From assembly GCA_036268075.1 (NCBI GenBank), contig DATAUV010000053.1, forward strand, positions 1 to 64,000: a stretch of 64,000 nt of DNA. Reading direction: 5' to 3'. Shown in pieces: positions 52,997 through 61,767 of this stretch. The stretch is from DATARH01 sp036268075. GTDB taxonomy: Bacteria; Pseudomonadota; Alphaproteobacteria; ATCC43930; CGMCC-115725. How positions within the stretch are numbered: the first letter of the stretch is position 1; the number at the start of each line of letters is the position of its first letter. The notes beneath the pieces were generated by a model, which saw only the letters and a list, made by a program, of their open reading frames with translations, was not told where the DNA came from and searched no databases. The translations under genes were made by a program, and so were the position numbers.

Positions 52997-55900
52997 ATGA
53001 ACGGTGCATTGTATCCAAGAGCCGAGCCGGCGCTGTATGGGATCCTGGCCCTCCTGGCCGCGGCTACTTTTACGGCCGATCTTTTCGTACCCTTGGGCAC
53101 TTCGGTTTGGGTCATTTATCTTTTCACGACGGCACTAGCCTATTTCGTCTGGCGGCCGCAGGTCCCGCTCATCGCCGCCGGCGCGACCACCCTGCTCGTG
53201 ATCGTGGGATACGTCTTCGCCGATAAGGGAATCGATCCGCACGTCTCGCGGATCAATCGAAGCTTCTGCATCATCACGGCCTGGGTCATCGGGACGACCG
53301 GATACTTTTTTATCCGAAGCAAGCTGGCGCGACGGAGGCAGGAATGGCTTCAGGCCGGAGCGGTGGGCCTCGCGCAGGCGATGAGCGGCGAGCTGCGGCT
53401 CGATCAGCTCGGCGGCAACATCCTGCGGTTTCTGGCGGAGCATCTGGGGGCGCAGGCGGGCGCCCTGTTCTTTCAGGACGGCGACGCGTTCCGGCGCCAT
53501 GCAACCTATGGCGTTCCGCCTGATGCCCCCGTGCCGGAGCGGTTTCAGACCGGCGAAGGGCTGCTGGGGCAGGCGGTCAAAGACGGCCGCAGCTTTGTGC
53601 TTCAGGACGTGCCCGACGGGCAGCTGTATTTCGGCTCGGCCCTTGGCCAGGGCAAGCCGCGGCACCTCTTGATCGCACCGGCAAAATCCGAGGGCGAGAT
53701 CAACGCGGCCCTTGAGCTGGGTTTCATCGGTCAGTCCGGGACATCTCACGCGGAACTGCTTGAGACGGTGGGTGAGTCGATAGCCGTGGCGGTGCGTTCG
53801 GCCAAATACCGCGCGCGGCTGCAGGAACTGGTCGAGGAAACGCAGCGGCAGGCGGAAGAGCTTCGATCGCAGAGCGACGAATTGCGCGCCAGCAACGAGG
53901 AGCTCGAAACGCACAGCCGGTCGTTGCAGGAATCGCAGGTCCGGCTGGAAGCGCAGCAAGCGGAGCTCGAGCAATCGAACAGCCAGTTGGAGGAGCAGAC
54001 CCAACTACTGGAAACGCAGCGAGACGATCTCAGCCGGACCCAGGCCTCGATGGAGGCGCAGGCGCGCGAGCTGGAGCAGGCCAGCCGGTACAAGTCCGAA
54101 TTTCTCGCCAACATGTCGCACGAGCTGCGGACACCGCTGAACGCGCTGCTGATCATGGCGCGGCTGCTCGGCGACAATCGCGACGGGAACCTGACCTCGG
54201 AACAGGTGCGGTATGCCCAAACGATCGAAACGTCGGGAAACGATTTGCTGGCGCTGATCAACGACATTCTCGACATTTCCAAGATCGAGGCCGGACATAT
54301 CGAATTGCAGCCCGAGCGAGTACGGATCGGTGCGGTCATCGACAAACTGACCGGGACCTTTGGGGCTGCCGCCGAGCAGAAGGGGCTCGCCCTGCGCGTC
54401 GTGGTAGCGCCCGAGGCACCGCGCGATATCGAGACCGACCCGCAGCGCTTGGAGCAGGTGCTCAAGAACTTCCTGTCCAACGCGATCAAGTTCACCGACC
54501 GCGGCGAGGTCGTGTTGAGCGTCGAGAGGGCCGGACGGGATCGGATTGGCTTCGCCGTTCGCGACACCGGGATCGGCATCCCGCCTGACCAGCAGCAGAC
54601 GATCTTCGAGCCGTTTCGCCAGGCCGACGGCAGCATAAACCGCAGATATGGCGGCACCGGCCTTGGCCTCTCGGTGTCGCGCGAGCTGGCACGGCTGCTG
54701 ATCGGCGAGATCCACGTCGACAGCGAGGTGGGCCGAGGCAGCATTTTTACGCTTGTCATCCCCGAGACCTACGATGCCGGCCTCGTCCAGCCGCGCGGTG
54801 ACGGCGCGGGAAGGATACTTGCGAGAGCGGCGGCTCCGCTGCCGGCTGCAACGTATCGGGCGGGCAATGTCGTGCCGGCGGTGCCGCGGCGACGAACGGA
54901 CATCGAAGACGATCGCGAACGGCTGACGGGCGACAGCCGCATGATCCTGGTCGTCGAGGACGATGCGGCGTTCGCCCGGGTCCTCTTCGACCTGGCTCAC
55001 GAACTTGGCTTTCAATGCCTCGTCTCGCAGACGGCCGACGAGGGCGTGATCATGGCTCGGCAATATCTGCCGCACGCCATCATCCTCGACATGAACCTCC
55101 CCGACCATCCCGGGCTCTCGGTCCTCGACCGGCTGAAGCGGGATCTGCGGACGCGGCACATCCCGGTGCATGTCGCGTCCGTCAGCGATTACGCGCAGAC
55201 CGCACTCTCGCTCGGCGCGGTCGGCTATATGCTGAAGCCCATTACCCGCGCGAAGCTCGTCCAGGCCCTCGAACAGTTGGAGACCCGGCTGGCGCAGCGC
55301 ATGCGGCGGGTGCTCGTGGTCGAGGACGATGCGGCGCAGCTGGAGAGCATCCAGCTGCTGCTCGGATCGCGCGACGTCGAAGCGGTAGGCGCCCGCACCG
55401 CGGCCGCGTGCCTCGAGAAGTTGAGGAGCGAGACATTCGACTGCATGGTTCTCGACCTCAGCCTGCCCGATGCTTCGGGCTTCGAGTTGCTCGAACAACT
55501 CGGTCAGGATGAAGCGTTCGCCTTTCCGCCGGTCATCGTCTACACCGGAAGAGAGCTGTCGCCGGAAGAGGAGCTTCAGCTCAGAAAATTCTCGAAATCG
55601 GTGATCATCAAGGGCGCAAAATCGCCGGAGCGGCTGCTCGACGAGGTGACGCTGTTCCTGCACCAAGTCGTCTCGGAGCTGCCCGAGCAGCAGCAGCGCA
55701 TGCTCGCCAAATCCTTGAATCGGGATGCGACGCTGGAAGGACGCTGCATTCTGATCGTGGAAGACGACGTGCGGAACATCTTTTCCTTGACCAGCATCTT
55801 CGAGCCGCACGGCGTGACCGTCCTGGTCGCCCGCAACGGACGGGAGGCGCTCCAGGCCCTCGACCGCGCCCCCGAGGGCGGAGCGCCGCCAATCGATCTC

Positions 55901-56149
55901 GTGCTGATGGATGTGATGATGCCCGAGATGGACGGGCTGACCGCCACGCGCGAGATCAGAAGCCGTCCGGCGTGGAAACAGTTGCCGATCATCACCCTCA
56001 CGGCAAAGGCGATGGCGGACGACCAGGAGCAGTGTCTGGCGGCCGGGGCGAATGACTACCTCGCAAAGCCGCTCGATGTGGACAAGCTGTTGTCGCTGGT
56101 GCGCGTCTGGATGCCGAGGAGGGACTGGGCCGGTGCCAAGATCGGTTGA
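52997..56149 (+). CDS. Hybrid sensor histidine kinase with GAF, coiled coil and three receiver domains
   Basis: 1050 residues. Residues 8-112 form about four membrane helices; 125-270 a GAF-like domain (DQLGGNILRFLAEHLGAQAGALFF; ETVGESIAVAVRSA); 275-360 a long Gln/Glu-rich coiled coil; 360-430 HisKA with FLANMSHELRTPLNALL (His375); then HATPase with LKNFLSNAIKFTDRGEV, DTGIGIPPDQQ and GGTGLGLSVS. Three receivers follow with Asp698 (IILDMNLPDHPG), Asp820 (MVLDLSLPDASG) and Asp972 (VLMDVMMPEMDG). No output domain is present, so it probably works by phosphotransfer. The next gene (cheR-like) overlaps its 3' end by 17 bases. Confidence 0.93.
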   Translation: MNGALYPRAEPALYGILALLAAATFTADLFVPLGTSVWVIYLFTTALAYFVWRPQVPLIAAGATTLLVIVGYVFADKGIDPHVSRINRSFCIITAWVIGTTGYFFIRSKLARRRQEWLQAGAVGLAQAMSGELRLDQLGGNILRFLAEHLGAQAGALFFQDGDAFRRHATYGVPPDAPVPERFQTGEGLLGQAVKDGRSFVLQDVPDGQLYFGSALGQGKPRHLLIAPAKSEGEINAALELGFIGQSGTSHAELLETVGESIAVAVRSAKYRARLQELVEETQRQAEELRSQSDELRASNEELETHSRSLQESQVRLEAQQAELEQSNSQLEEQTQLLETQRDDLSRTQASMEAQARELEQASRYKSEFLANMSHELRTPLNALLIMARLLGDNRDGNLTSEQVRYAQTIETSGNDLLALINDILDISKIEAGHIELQPERVRIGAVIDKLTGTFGAAAEQKGLALRVVVAPEAPRDIETDPQRLEQVLKNFLSNAIKFTDRGEVVLSVERAGRDRIGFAVRDTGIGIPPDQQQTIFEPFRQADGSINRRYGGTGLGLSVSRELARLLIGEIHVDSEVGRGSIFTLVIPETYDAGLVQPRGDGAGRILARAAAPLPAATYRAGNVVPAVPRRRTDIEDDRERLTGDSRMILVVEDDAAFARVLFDLAHELGFQCLVSQTADEGVIMARQYLPHAIILDMNLPDHPGLSVLDRLKRDLRTRHIPVHVASVSDYAQTALSLGAVGYMLKPITRAKLVQALEQLETRLAQRMRRVLVVEDDAAQLESIQLLLGSRDVEAVGARTAAACLEKLRSETFDCMVLDLSLPDASGFELLEQLGQDEAFAFPPVIVYTGRELSPEEELQLRKFSKSVIIKGAKSPERLLDEVTLFLHQVVSELPEQQQRMLAKSLNRDATLEGRCILIVEDDVRNIFSLTSIFEPHGVTVLVARNGREALQALDRAPEGGAPPIDLVLMDVMMPEMDGLTATREIRSRPAWKQLPIITLTAKAMADDQEQCLAAGANDYLAKPLDVDKLLSLVRVWMPRRDWAGAKIG

Positions 56150-56993
56150 AGCGCTGGAGCTGGAGCTGTTTCTCGAGGCTCTGTGCCAGCGCTATCACTA
56201 TGATTTTCGCGGGTACGCGCGGACGTCCGTCGCGCGGCGGCTGGCCCAGGCGCAGGAAAGCTTTGGTTGCCGCAGCTTGTCGATGCTTCAGGACAAGTTG
56301 CTGCACGAACCGGATATCGTGCCCCGCCTGCTGGATTTCCTCACCGTCCAGGTCAGCGAGATGTTCCGCGACCCGCACTATTATCGGGTGCTTCGCGAGG
56401 CGGTGCTTCCCCATCTCAGCACCTACCCCTCGTTGAAGGTGTGGGTGGCAGGGTGCGGCGAAGGCGAGGAGCTTTACTCGCTGGCGGTTCTCTTTCGCGA
56501 AGAGGGGCTCGAATCCCGGACGATGTTCTATGCGACCGAGATCAATCCGAGGGCTTTGAGCAAGGCGGAAACCGGTATCTACGATTCGGAGAGAATTCCA
56601 CTATTCACGGAGAACCATCGCAATTCCGGCGGAAAATCGTCCTTGTCCGAGTATTACACGGCTGCTTACGGTGCCGCGGTGTTCGATAAATCGCTGCGCG
56701 CCCGCACCGTCTTCTCGGAGCACAGTCTCGTCTCCGATCAAGTGTTCGCGGAAGTTCATCTCGTGTCGTGCCGAAATGTCTTGATCTATTTCGACCGGGA
56801 GCTGCAGGACCGCGCCATTGGGCTGTTCAAGGATGCGTTGGTGCGCGGCGGCTTTTTAGGTTTGGGAGCCCAGGAGACCTTGCATTTCTCGGTTCACGCT
56901 GACGCGTTCACCGAATTCGCGCGCGCCGAGCGGATCTATCGCAGAGCGATGCGGCATTCGGCCGAGACGGAGCGCTCCAATGTCGTCGCGTGA
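56133..56993 (+). CDS. CheR-type protein-glutamate methyltransferase
   Basis: 286 residues from a GTG start preceded by GAGGAGGG. A short N-terminal helical domain (YHYDFRGYARTSVARRLAQAQ) precedes the SAM-binding domain with FLTVQVSEMFRDPHYYRVLRE, VWVAGCGEGEELYSLAVLF (motif I), FYATEINPRALSKAETGIY and HLVSCRNVLIYFDRELQDRAIGLF. It lacks the pentapeptide-docking beta-subdomain loop features I would look for in chemotaxis CheR, and no CheB or chemoreceptor is nearby. It overlaps the hybrid kinase gene and, by 14 bases, the next kinase gene, so the three form one operon. Its target may be the hybrid kinase system. Confidence 0.9.
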   Translation: MPRSVEALELELFLEALCQRYHYDFRGYARTSVARRLAQAQESFGCRSLSMLQDKLLHEPDIVPRLLDFLTVQVSEMFRDPHYYRVLREAVLPHLSTYPSLKVWVAGCGEGEELYSLAVLFREEGLESRTMFYATEINPRALSKAETGIYDSERIPLFTENHRNSGGKSSLSEYYTAAYGAAVFDKSLRARTVFSEHSLVSDQVFAEVHLVSCRNVLIYFDRELQDRAIGLFKDALVRGGFLGLGAQETLHFSVHADAFTEFARAERIYRRAMRHSAETERSNVVA

Positions 56994-58863
56994 ACCGGTC
57001 CAATTCCTGCTGGTCGATGATCTGGAAGAGAACCTGCTGGCCTTGGAAGCATTGTTGCGGCGCGACGGGCTTGAGCTGTTCAAGGCGCGCTCCGGCCGCG
57101 ACGCCCTGGAACTGCTTCTGCTTCACGATTTCGCACTGGCGCTGGTCGACGTACAGATGCCGGGCATGGATGGCTTCGAGCTGGCCGAGTTGATGCGGGG
57201 CACCGACCGAACCCGTCAGGTGCCGATCATTTTCATCACCGCGGTGGCGACCGATGAGCGGCGCCACTTTCGCGGTTACGAAGCGGGCGCTATCGACTAT
57301 TTGCTCAAGCCGGTCGAGCCGCAGATCCTGCGAAACAAGGCGCAGGTGTTTTTCGAGCTGGAGCAGCAGCGCCGCGAACTTGCGGCGCAACGGGATCAGT
57401 TGGCCCGCAATGCCGAGCGGCTGTCCCAAGCCCTCGACCGACTGAATGCGCATAGCGACAACTCACCGCTGGCGGTGCTCGAATTCGATCCCGAGTTTCG
57501 GCTGATTGCCTGGTCGAACGGAGCCGAACGCCTGTTCGGCTGGAAAGCGTCGGAAGCCATCGGGCGGCGGCCGGCCGAGATCGGTTTGATGGGAAGCGTT
57601 GAACGCGGCGTTTTTGCCGAGCTCCACGCCGATCTGCTGACGGGAAGCAAGGCCCGAACGATGGGCGCGTGCAGCACCTATCGGAAGGATGGGTCGGTCC
57701 TGGACTGCGAATGGTACAGCTCGGCTCTTCGGAATGCGGCGGGGAGACTGATCTCGATCAACTCGCAGGTTCTGGATATCACGGAGCGCAGACGCGCGGA
57801 GGAGACGCAGCGGCTGCTGATTGCCGAGCTCAACCACCGCGTCAAGAACACCTTGGCGACGGTCCAGGCGATCGCGACGCAGACCCTGCGGCATTCGATA
57901 GACCCCGCCGAGTTCGCGACCAATTTCTCGGGACGGATCCAGGCGCTCGCCCAGGCCCATTCGCTGCTCAGCGACGCAACCTGGAAAGGCGCCGATCTGG
58001 CGGAACTGATCCGCGACCAGTTGCGCCTCGGGTCGCTCGACCAGTCCAGAGTAGTGACGTCCGGACCCGAAATTCGCCTGCCGCCTCAACTGGCCCTGCA
58101 CCTGGCGCTGATCCTGCACGAGCTGGGTACGAACGCCCGCAAATACGGTGCGCTTTCGGCGGCTCGCGGCGAGGTTTTGCTGAAATGGAGCGTGTCGGAC
58201 ACGGCGCTCTCGCTGCTTTGGGTGGAACGCGGCGGTCCGGCCGTATCGGCGCCGGAGAAGTCGGGGTTCGGCACGACCTTGATCGAGCAGAGCGTAAAGG
58301 CGGAGGGCGGGACGGCTCATATGTCCTGCCCGCTCGACGGTATCGTGTGGAACATGACCCTGGCATTCCCGCGCGTGAGCTCGGCCGGTGTCATGAACCG
58401 GCCTCTGGAGAGGGATTCCGCCTTCAAGCAGCCTCCTCCCTCATCTGAGCCGGTTCAGCCGACATCCGGAGGGCTGTCGGCTCGGCGGTTCCTGATCGTC
58501 GAGGATGAGCCGCTCGTGGCGCTCGTCCTCACGGGCGCCCTGGAAGATGTCGGCGCCGAGATCGTCGGCACGGCGGCGTCGGTCGACGACGCGCTGCGTT
58601 TGGTCGAGATCGAGCCGATCGATGCGGCGATCCTGGATTGCAACCTCCGCGGTTGTCCTGTTCATGATGTCGCAGCCGCGTTGGCCGGCCGCGGCGTGCC
58701 GTTTCTGTTCGTCAGCGGTTACGGTCGCGGGGGCCTGCCGCCGGGGTTTGCTGACGCGCCCGTCCTCGGCAAGCCGTTCACGCAAGCGCAGTTGCTCCGC
58801 GCCGTCGTGGAGTTGATCACGCCGATACCGCCTGAGCGGATCAAGAGGACAGAGGGCACATGA
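56980..58863 (+). CDS. REC-PAS-HWE histidine kinase-REC protein
   Basis: 627 residues, soluble. Receiver 1 (1-125) with Asp57 in LALVDVQMPGMDGF; a coiled coil; PAS (about 155-275: SDNSPLAVLEFDPEFRLIAWSNGAERLFGW); HWE/HisKA_2 kinase with LIAELNHRVKNTLATVQAIA (His286), LALILHELGTNARKYGAL and a WxE-type WVERGGP; and receiver 2 (490-615) with FLIVEDEPLVALVL and Asp553 in AILDCNLRG. HWE kinases are characteristic of alphaproteobacteria, where several feed the general stress response or light sensing. It starts 14 bases inside the cheR-like gene. Confidence 0.92.
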   Translation: MSSREPVQFLLVDDLEENLLALEALLRRDGLELFKARSGRDALELLLLHDFALALVDVQMPGMDGFELAELMRGTDRTRQVPIIFITAVATDERRHFRGYEAGAIDYLLKPVEPQILRNKAQVFFELEQQRRELAAQRDQLARNAERLSQALDRLNAHSDNSPLAVLEFDPEFRLIAWSNGAERLFGWKASEAIGRRPAEIGLMGSVERGVFAELHADLLTGSKARTMGACSTYRKDGSVLDCEWYSSALRNAAGRLISINSQVLDITERRRAEETQRLLIAELNHRVKNTLATVQAIATQTLRHSIDPAEFATNFSGRIQALAQAHSLLSDATWKGADLAELIRDQLRLGSLDQSRVVTSGPEIRLPPQLALHLALILHELGTNARKYGALSAARGEVLLKWSVSDTALSLLWVERGGPAVSAPEKSGFGTTLIEQSVKAEGGTAHMSCPLDGIVWNMTLAFPRVSSAGVMNRPLERDSAFKQPPPSSEPVQPTSGGLSARRFLIVEDEPLVALVLTGALEDVGAEIVGTAASVDDALRLVEIEPIDAAILDCNLRGCPVHDVAAALAGRGVPFLFVSGYGRGGLPPGFADAPVLGKPFTQAQLLRAVVELITPIPPERIKRTEGT

Positions 58864-59109
58864 CGCTCTCGCGCCGATCGGGCTTCAACAGCTTCAACAG
58901 CCTGCAAAGCGCATCGCAAGGAATGCTGAGAGTCCGCAAATGGGGCAAGAACAGTAGTTCCCGCCGCCGCGGCCGGGTGTCGGCGACCGGTTCAGCAACC
59001 CGACCCGGCCGGGATGCAATGAGTCAGATGCGCCGCAAGCGGCCATCGCCGTAAGTCGCGGCCTGGGACCGGGACGCAAAATCCTTGCAGCTTCGCGGTG
59101 CACAGACGC

Positions 59110-59829
59110 TCAAACCTCTTGATGTGCTGCACGCGCGACCGGATCGTCGGCAGCCAAGCGAAAGCGGCGCTCGATGCGTCGTGCCGCGATTGCCGCTTCG
59201 AGCGCGTCCTTTACGTTGCGAAGATGCTGGTGCATCGCGCTCTCGGCGGCATCGCCATCACCGGCCGCGAGCGCCGCAACCAGGACGCGGTGCTCGGCGT
59301 CTACCGCCGCGGCGCGGCCGGGCTCAAAGATCGGGCGAAACTGGAAAACGACGGTCTGGAACTGCAGGCTCGTTAGAATCCGCGCCGTTGCCGGCAGCTG
59401 GGCGATCCGCGCCAGCTCGGCGTGAAAGGCAAGGTTGCTCGCCGAGTATTCGTCGAGCCGACCGGCCGCCGCCTGCGCTTCCATCGCGCGCAGCATGTCT
59501 TCGAGAAGCGTCAGGTCGGCGGGCGTGACGCGCAACGCGGCATGGCGCGCAATCAATGCTTCGAGGCGTGCGCGAATTTCGGCGATTTCAATTGCCTCGC
59601 TTTCGGACACGAGGCGAACCCGCGCGCCGCGATTGCGCTCCCGGATGACGAGGCCCTGCTGCTCCAGGACGGCGAGCGCCAGTCGGATCGACGCGCGGGT
59701 ACCGTCGAAGCGTACCGCCAAATCCGTCTCGACAAGGCGCTCGTTGGGAAAGAAGTCCCCCGCCAGGATCGCCCGCCGGATTCGTGTGGTCGGATCGCGC
59801 GGCGCGTCTTTGCTGTCATGATTGTTCAT
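59110..59829 (-). CDS. GntR family (FadR subfamily) transcriptional regulator
   Basis: A 239-residue regulator: N-terminal winged helix (TTRIRRAILAGDFFPNERLVETDLAVRFDGTRASIRLALAVLEQQGLV) and C-terminal all-helical FCD ligand domain (IAEIRARLEALIARHAALR ... FHAELARIAQ ... EHRVLVAALAAGDGDAAESAMHQHL), whose Asp/His residues bind a metal and a carboxylate ligand. ATG 59829 is used. It is divergent from the dioxygenase operon and very likely represses it, binding the palindrome at 59879-59891. Confidence 0.92.
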   Translation of the reverse strand: MNNHDSKDAPRDPTTRIRRAILAGDFFPNERLVETDLAVRFDGTRASIRLALAVLEQQGLVIRERNRGARVRLVSESEAIEIAEIRARLEALIARHAALRVTPADLTLLEDMLRAMEAQAAAGRLDEYSASNLAFHAELARIAQLPATARILTSLQFQTVVFQFRPIFEPGRAAAVDAEHRVLVAALAAGDGDAAESAMHQHLRNVKDALEAAIAARRIERRFRLAADDPVARAAHQEV

Positions 59830-59878
59830 CGGGCTTGTCTCGCATAGACGCCATGTCGGCATTGACTCGTCGGCAAAG

Positions 59879-59891
59879 ATTGTATGACAAT
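59879..59891. promoter_or_regulatory. Candidate GntR/FadR-type operator ATTGTatgACAAT
   Basis: A 13-bp palindrome with a 3-base centre, of the TTGT-N-ACAA type bound by FadR-subfamily repressors, lies between the divergent regulator and dioxygenase genes. A similar TTGTCTAGCAA follows at 59893-59903. A possible -35 TTGACT is at 59862-59867, so the operator would cover the -10 region. Confidence 0.5.
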
Positions 59892-59917
59892 TTTGTCTAG
59901 CAATGAGGAGGGTGACG

Positions 59918-60811
59918 ATGACCGACAGCATGGTCCTTAGCAAGTCCCGTATGGATCTGCGTCCCAGCGGCAACGCGACGGGCGCCGAGGTCTACGGGCT
60001 CGATCTCGCCGAGCCGCTTGACGACGCCACGTTTGCCGAGATCAGCGCCGCGTTCGACCGATACTCCGTATTGGCGTTTCGGGACCAGCGGCTGACTCCC
60101 GCGCAACGCGTCAGCTTTTCCCAGCGCTTCGGTAAACTCCAGATCAACCCGCGCAGCGAGTTCAACAACCCCGACTTTCCCGAGATCTACACGGTCTCCA
60201 ATATTCAAAAGGACGGAAAACCGATCGGCTCGGCCGATGCGGGCCGCTATTGGCATTCCGACCTCTGCTACATGGCCATACCGACCCGTGCGTCGCTGCT
60301 CTACGCGATCCAGGTCCCGGAACGCGATGGCGAAACGCTCGGCAACACGCTGTTCGCCAGCGCCTGTGCGGGTTATGACGAATTGCCCGACGACCTCAAG
60401 CGCCGCTGCGCGGGCCTGCGCGCCGTCAACAGCTACAATGCCATGTTCGACCGAAAGGCTGTGGAGTTCGGCATCCGGCCCAAGCTGAGCGAGGCCGAAA
60501 AGGCGAAATATCCCAAGGACGCGATCCACCCGGTCATCCGCACCCATCCCGCGACCGGGCGGAAATGCATCTACGTCTGCGAGGGGTATACGACGCATAT
60601 CCTCGACATCCCCGAAGGGGAAAGCCGCGAACTGCTCGCCGCCCTGTTCGCGCAGGTCACCGAGTCGCAAAACGTCTACCGCCATAGCTGGCGCGTCGGC
60701 GACCTGCTGATGTGGGATAATTGCGCGGTGCAGCACCTCGCTACCTTCGACTACGCGCCGCTGCCCCGGCACATGGAACGGACCACGGTCGAAGGTTCGC
60801 TCCCTTACTGA
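59918..60811 (+). CDS. TauD/TfdA family Fe(II)/2-oxoglutarate-dependent dioxygenase
   Basis: A 297-residue enzyme. Iron ligands His113 and Asp115 are in YWHSDLCYM and the distal His is likely His273 in DNCAVQHLATFDY; Arg288 in RHMERTTVEG should bind 2-oxoglutarate. N-terminal GAEVYGLDLAEPL and FRDQRLTPAQ are typical. TauD/TfdA enzymes hydroxylate alkyl sulfonates, aryloxyalkanoates or sulfates, releasing an aldehyde. ATG 59918 follows GAGGAGGG. First gene of an operon with an amidohydrolase and a sulfonate/taurine-like ABC transporter. Confidence 0.93.
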   Translation: MTDSMVLSKSRMDLRPSGNATGAEVYGLDLAEPLDDATFAEISAAFDRYSVLAFRDQRLTPAQRVSFSQRFGKLQINPRSEFNNPDFPEIYTVSNIQKDGKPIGSADAGRYWHSDLCYMAIPTRASLLYAIQVPERDGETLGNTLFASACAGYDELPDDLKRRCAGLRAVNSYNAMFDRKAVEFGIRPKLSEAEKAKYPKDAIHPVIRTHPATGRKCIYVCEGYTTHILDIPEGESRELLAALFAQVTESQNVYRHSWRVGDLLMWDNCAVQHLATFDYAPLPRHMERTTVEGSLPY

Positions 60812-60829
60812 CGGCGCAGCGAGCAAATC

Positions 60830-61714
60830 ATGAGCGCCGTTGAGCAGCAGACGCGACCCATCGCCTTGCCGGCCGGGGCCACCGATTGCCATTCGCATGT
60901 GGTCGGACCGGCCGATCGCTGGCCGATGATCGCGGACCGGCGATATGAGCCCGAGCAGGGCCCGGTCGCCGATTATATCGCCACGCTGGCAGGGCTGGGG
61001 CTCAGCCGTTGCGTTCTGGTGCAGCCAAGCATCTACGGCACCGACAATGGCTGCCAGATAGAGGCGATGCAGGAGATCGGGCGCGAGCGCTGCCGCGGCG
61101 TCGCGGTCGTCAGCGCTGATGTGCCGAACGCCGAATTGCAACGGCTGCACGACGCCGGGATGCGCGGCGTGCGGTTCAACCTGCGCTCGGGTGGGCTCGG
61201 CCTCGACGACCTCGAAACCGTCTGCCGCAAGATCGCACCGTTTGGCTGGCACGCTCAGATTTTCACCGCGGCGCCGGTCATCGCCGAACGCGAGATGCTG
61301 CTGCGGCGATTGCCGGTACCGGTCGTCATCGATCACATGGGTGGTCCCGACCCTGCGAAAGGGCTGGCGCAACCGGGGTTCCAGGCGCTGTTGCGGCTGC
61401 TTGGGGATCGTGTCGCCTGGGTGAAGCTGTCGGGCGCCGAACGCCTGTCCGGGGAGGAGAACGGCTATCACGATGTCGTGCCCTTTGCCCGCGCCCTGAT
61501 CGCCGCGGCCCCGGAGCGCGCCGTCTGGGGCATCGATTGGCCGCCATCGCGATTTTACAAGGCGCCGCCGGAGCCCGATGATTGGATCAATCAGCTCCTC
61601 AAATACGTCCAGCAGCCGGCCGGCCTCGTGCCGGTACTGGTAGACAATCCGGCCATCCTCTACGGCTTTCCGAACCCCCCATCCGGGCACGAGAGCCCCG
61701 CGAGCCTATCGTGA
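60830..61714 (+). CDS. Amidohydrolase family 2 protein (TIM-barrel hydrolase/lactonase)
   Basis: A 294-residue enzyme of the COG3618-type dicarboxylate lactonase family (relatives include 2-pyrone-4,6-dicarboxylate and sulfomuconolactone hydrolases). Motifs: ATDCHSHVVGP with the metal histidines, VLVQPSIYGTDN, GMRGVRFNLRSG, VVIDHMGGPDP, WVKLSGAERLS and WGIDWPPS with the terminal Asp. It follows the dioxygenase by 18 bases, so it probably acts on the product or ring-opened derivative of the imported substrate. Confidence 0.88.
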   Translation: MSAVEQQTRPIALPAGATDCHSHVVGPADRWPMIADRRYEPEQGPVADYIATLAGLGLSRCVLVQPSIYGTDNGCQIEAMQEIGRERCRGVAVVSADVPNAELQRLHDAGMRGVRFNLRSGGLGLDDLETVCRKIAPFGWHAQIFTAAPVIAEREMLLRRLPVPVVIDHMGGPDPAKGLAQPGFQALLRLLGDRVAWVKLSGAERLSGEENGYHDVVPFARALIAAAPERAVWGIDWPPSRFYKAPPEPDDWINQLLKYVQQPAGLVPVLVDNPAILYGFPNPPSGHESPASLS

Positions 61715-61767
61715 AGCCTTCGTCTCTGCGCGACGGCCCCGGCCGGGATAAACGGGAGAATTGCTCG

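Noticed and set aside
58860..59054. A 64-residue basic frame overlapping the stop of the HWE kinase gene (ATGA).
   Set aside because: Ser/Arg-rich, no recognisable motif, no clear ribosome site, and the codon pattern is not that of the neighbouring genes; kept only as a remote possibility.
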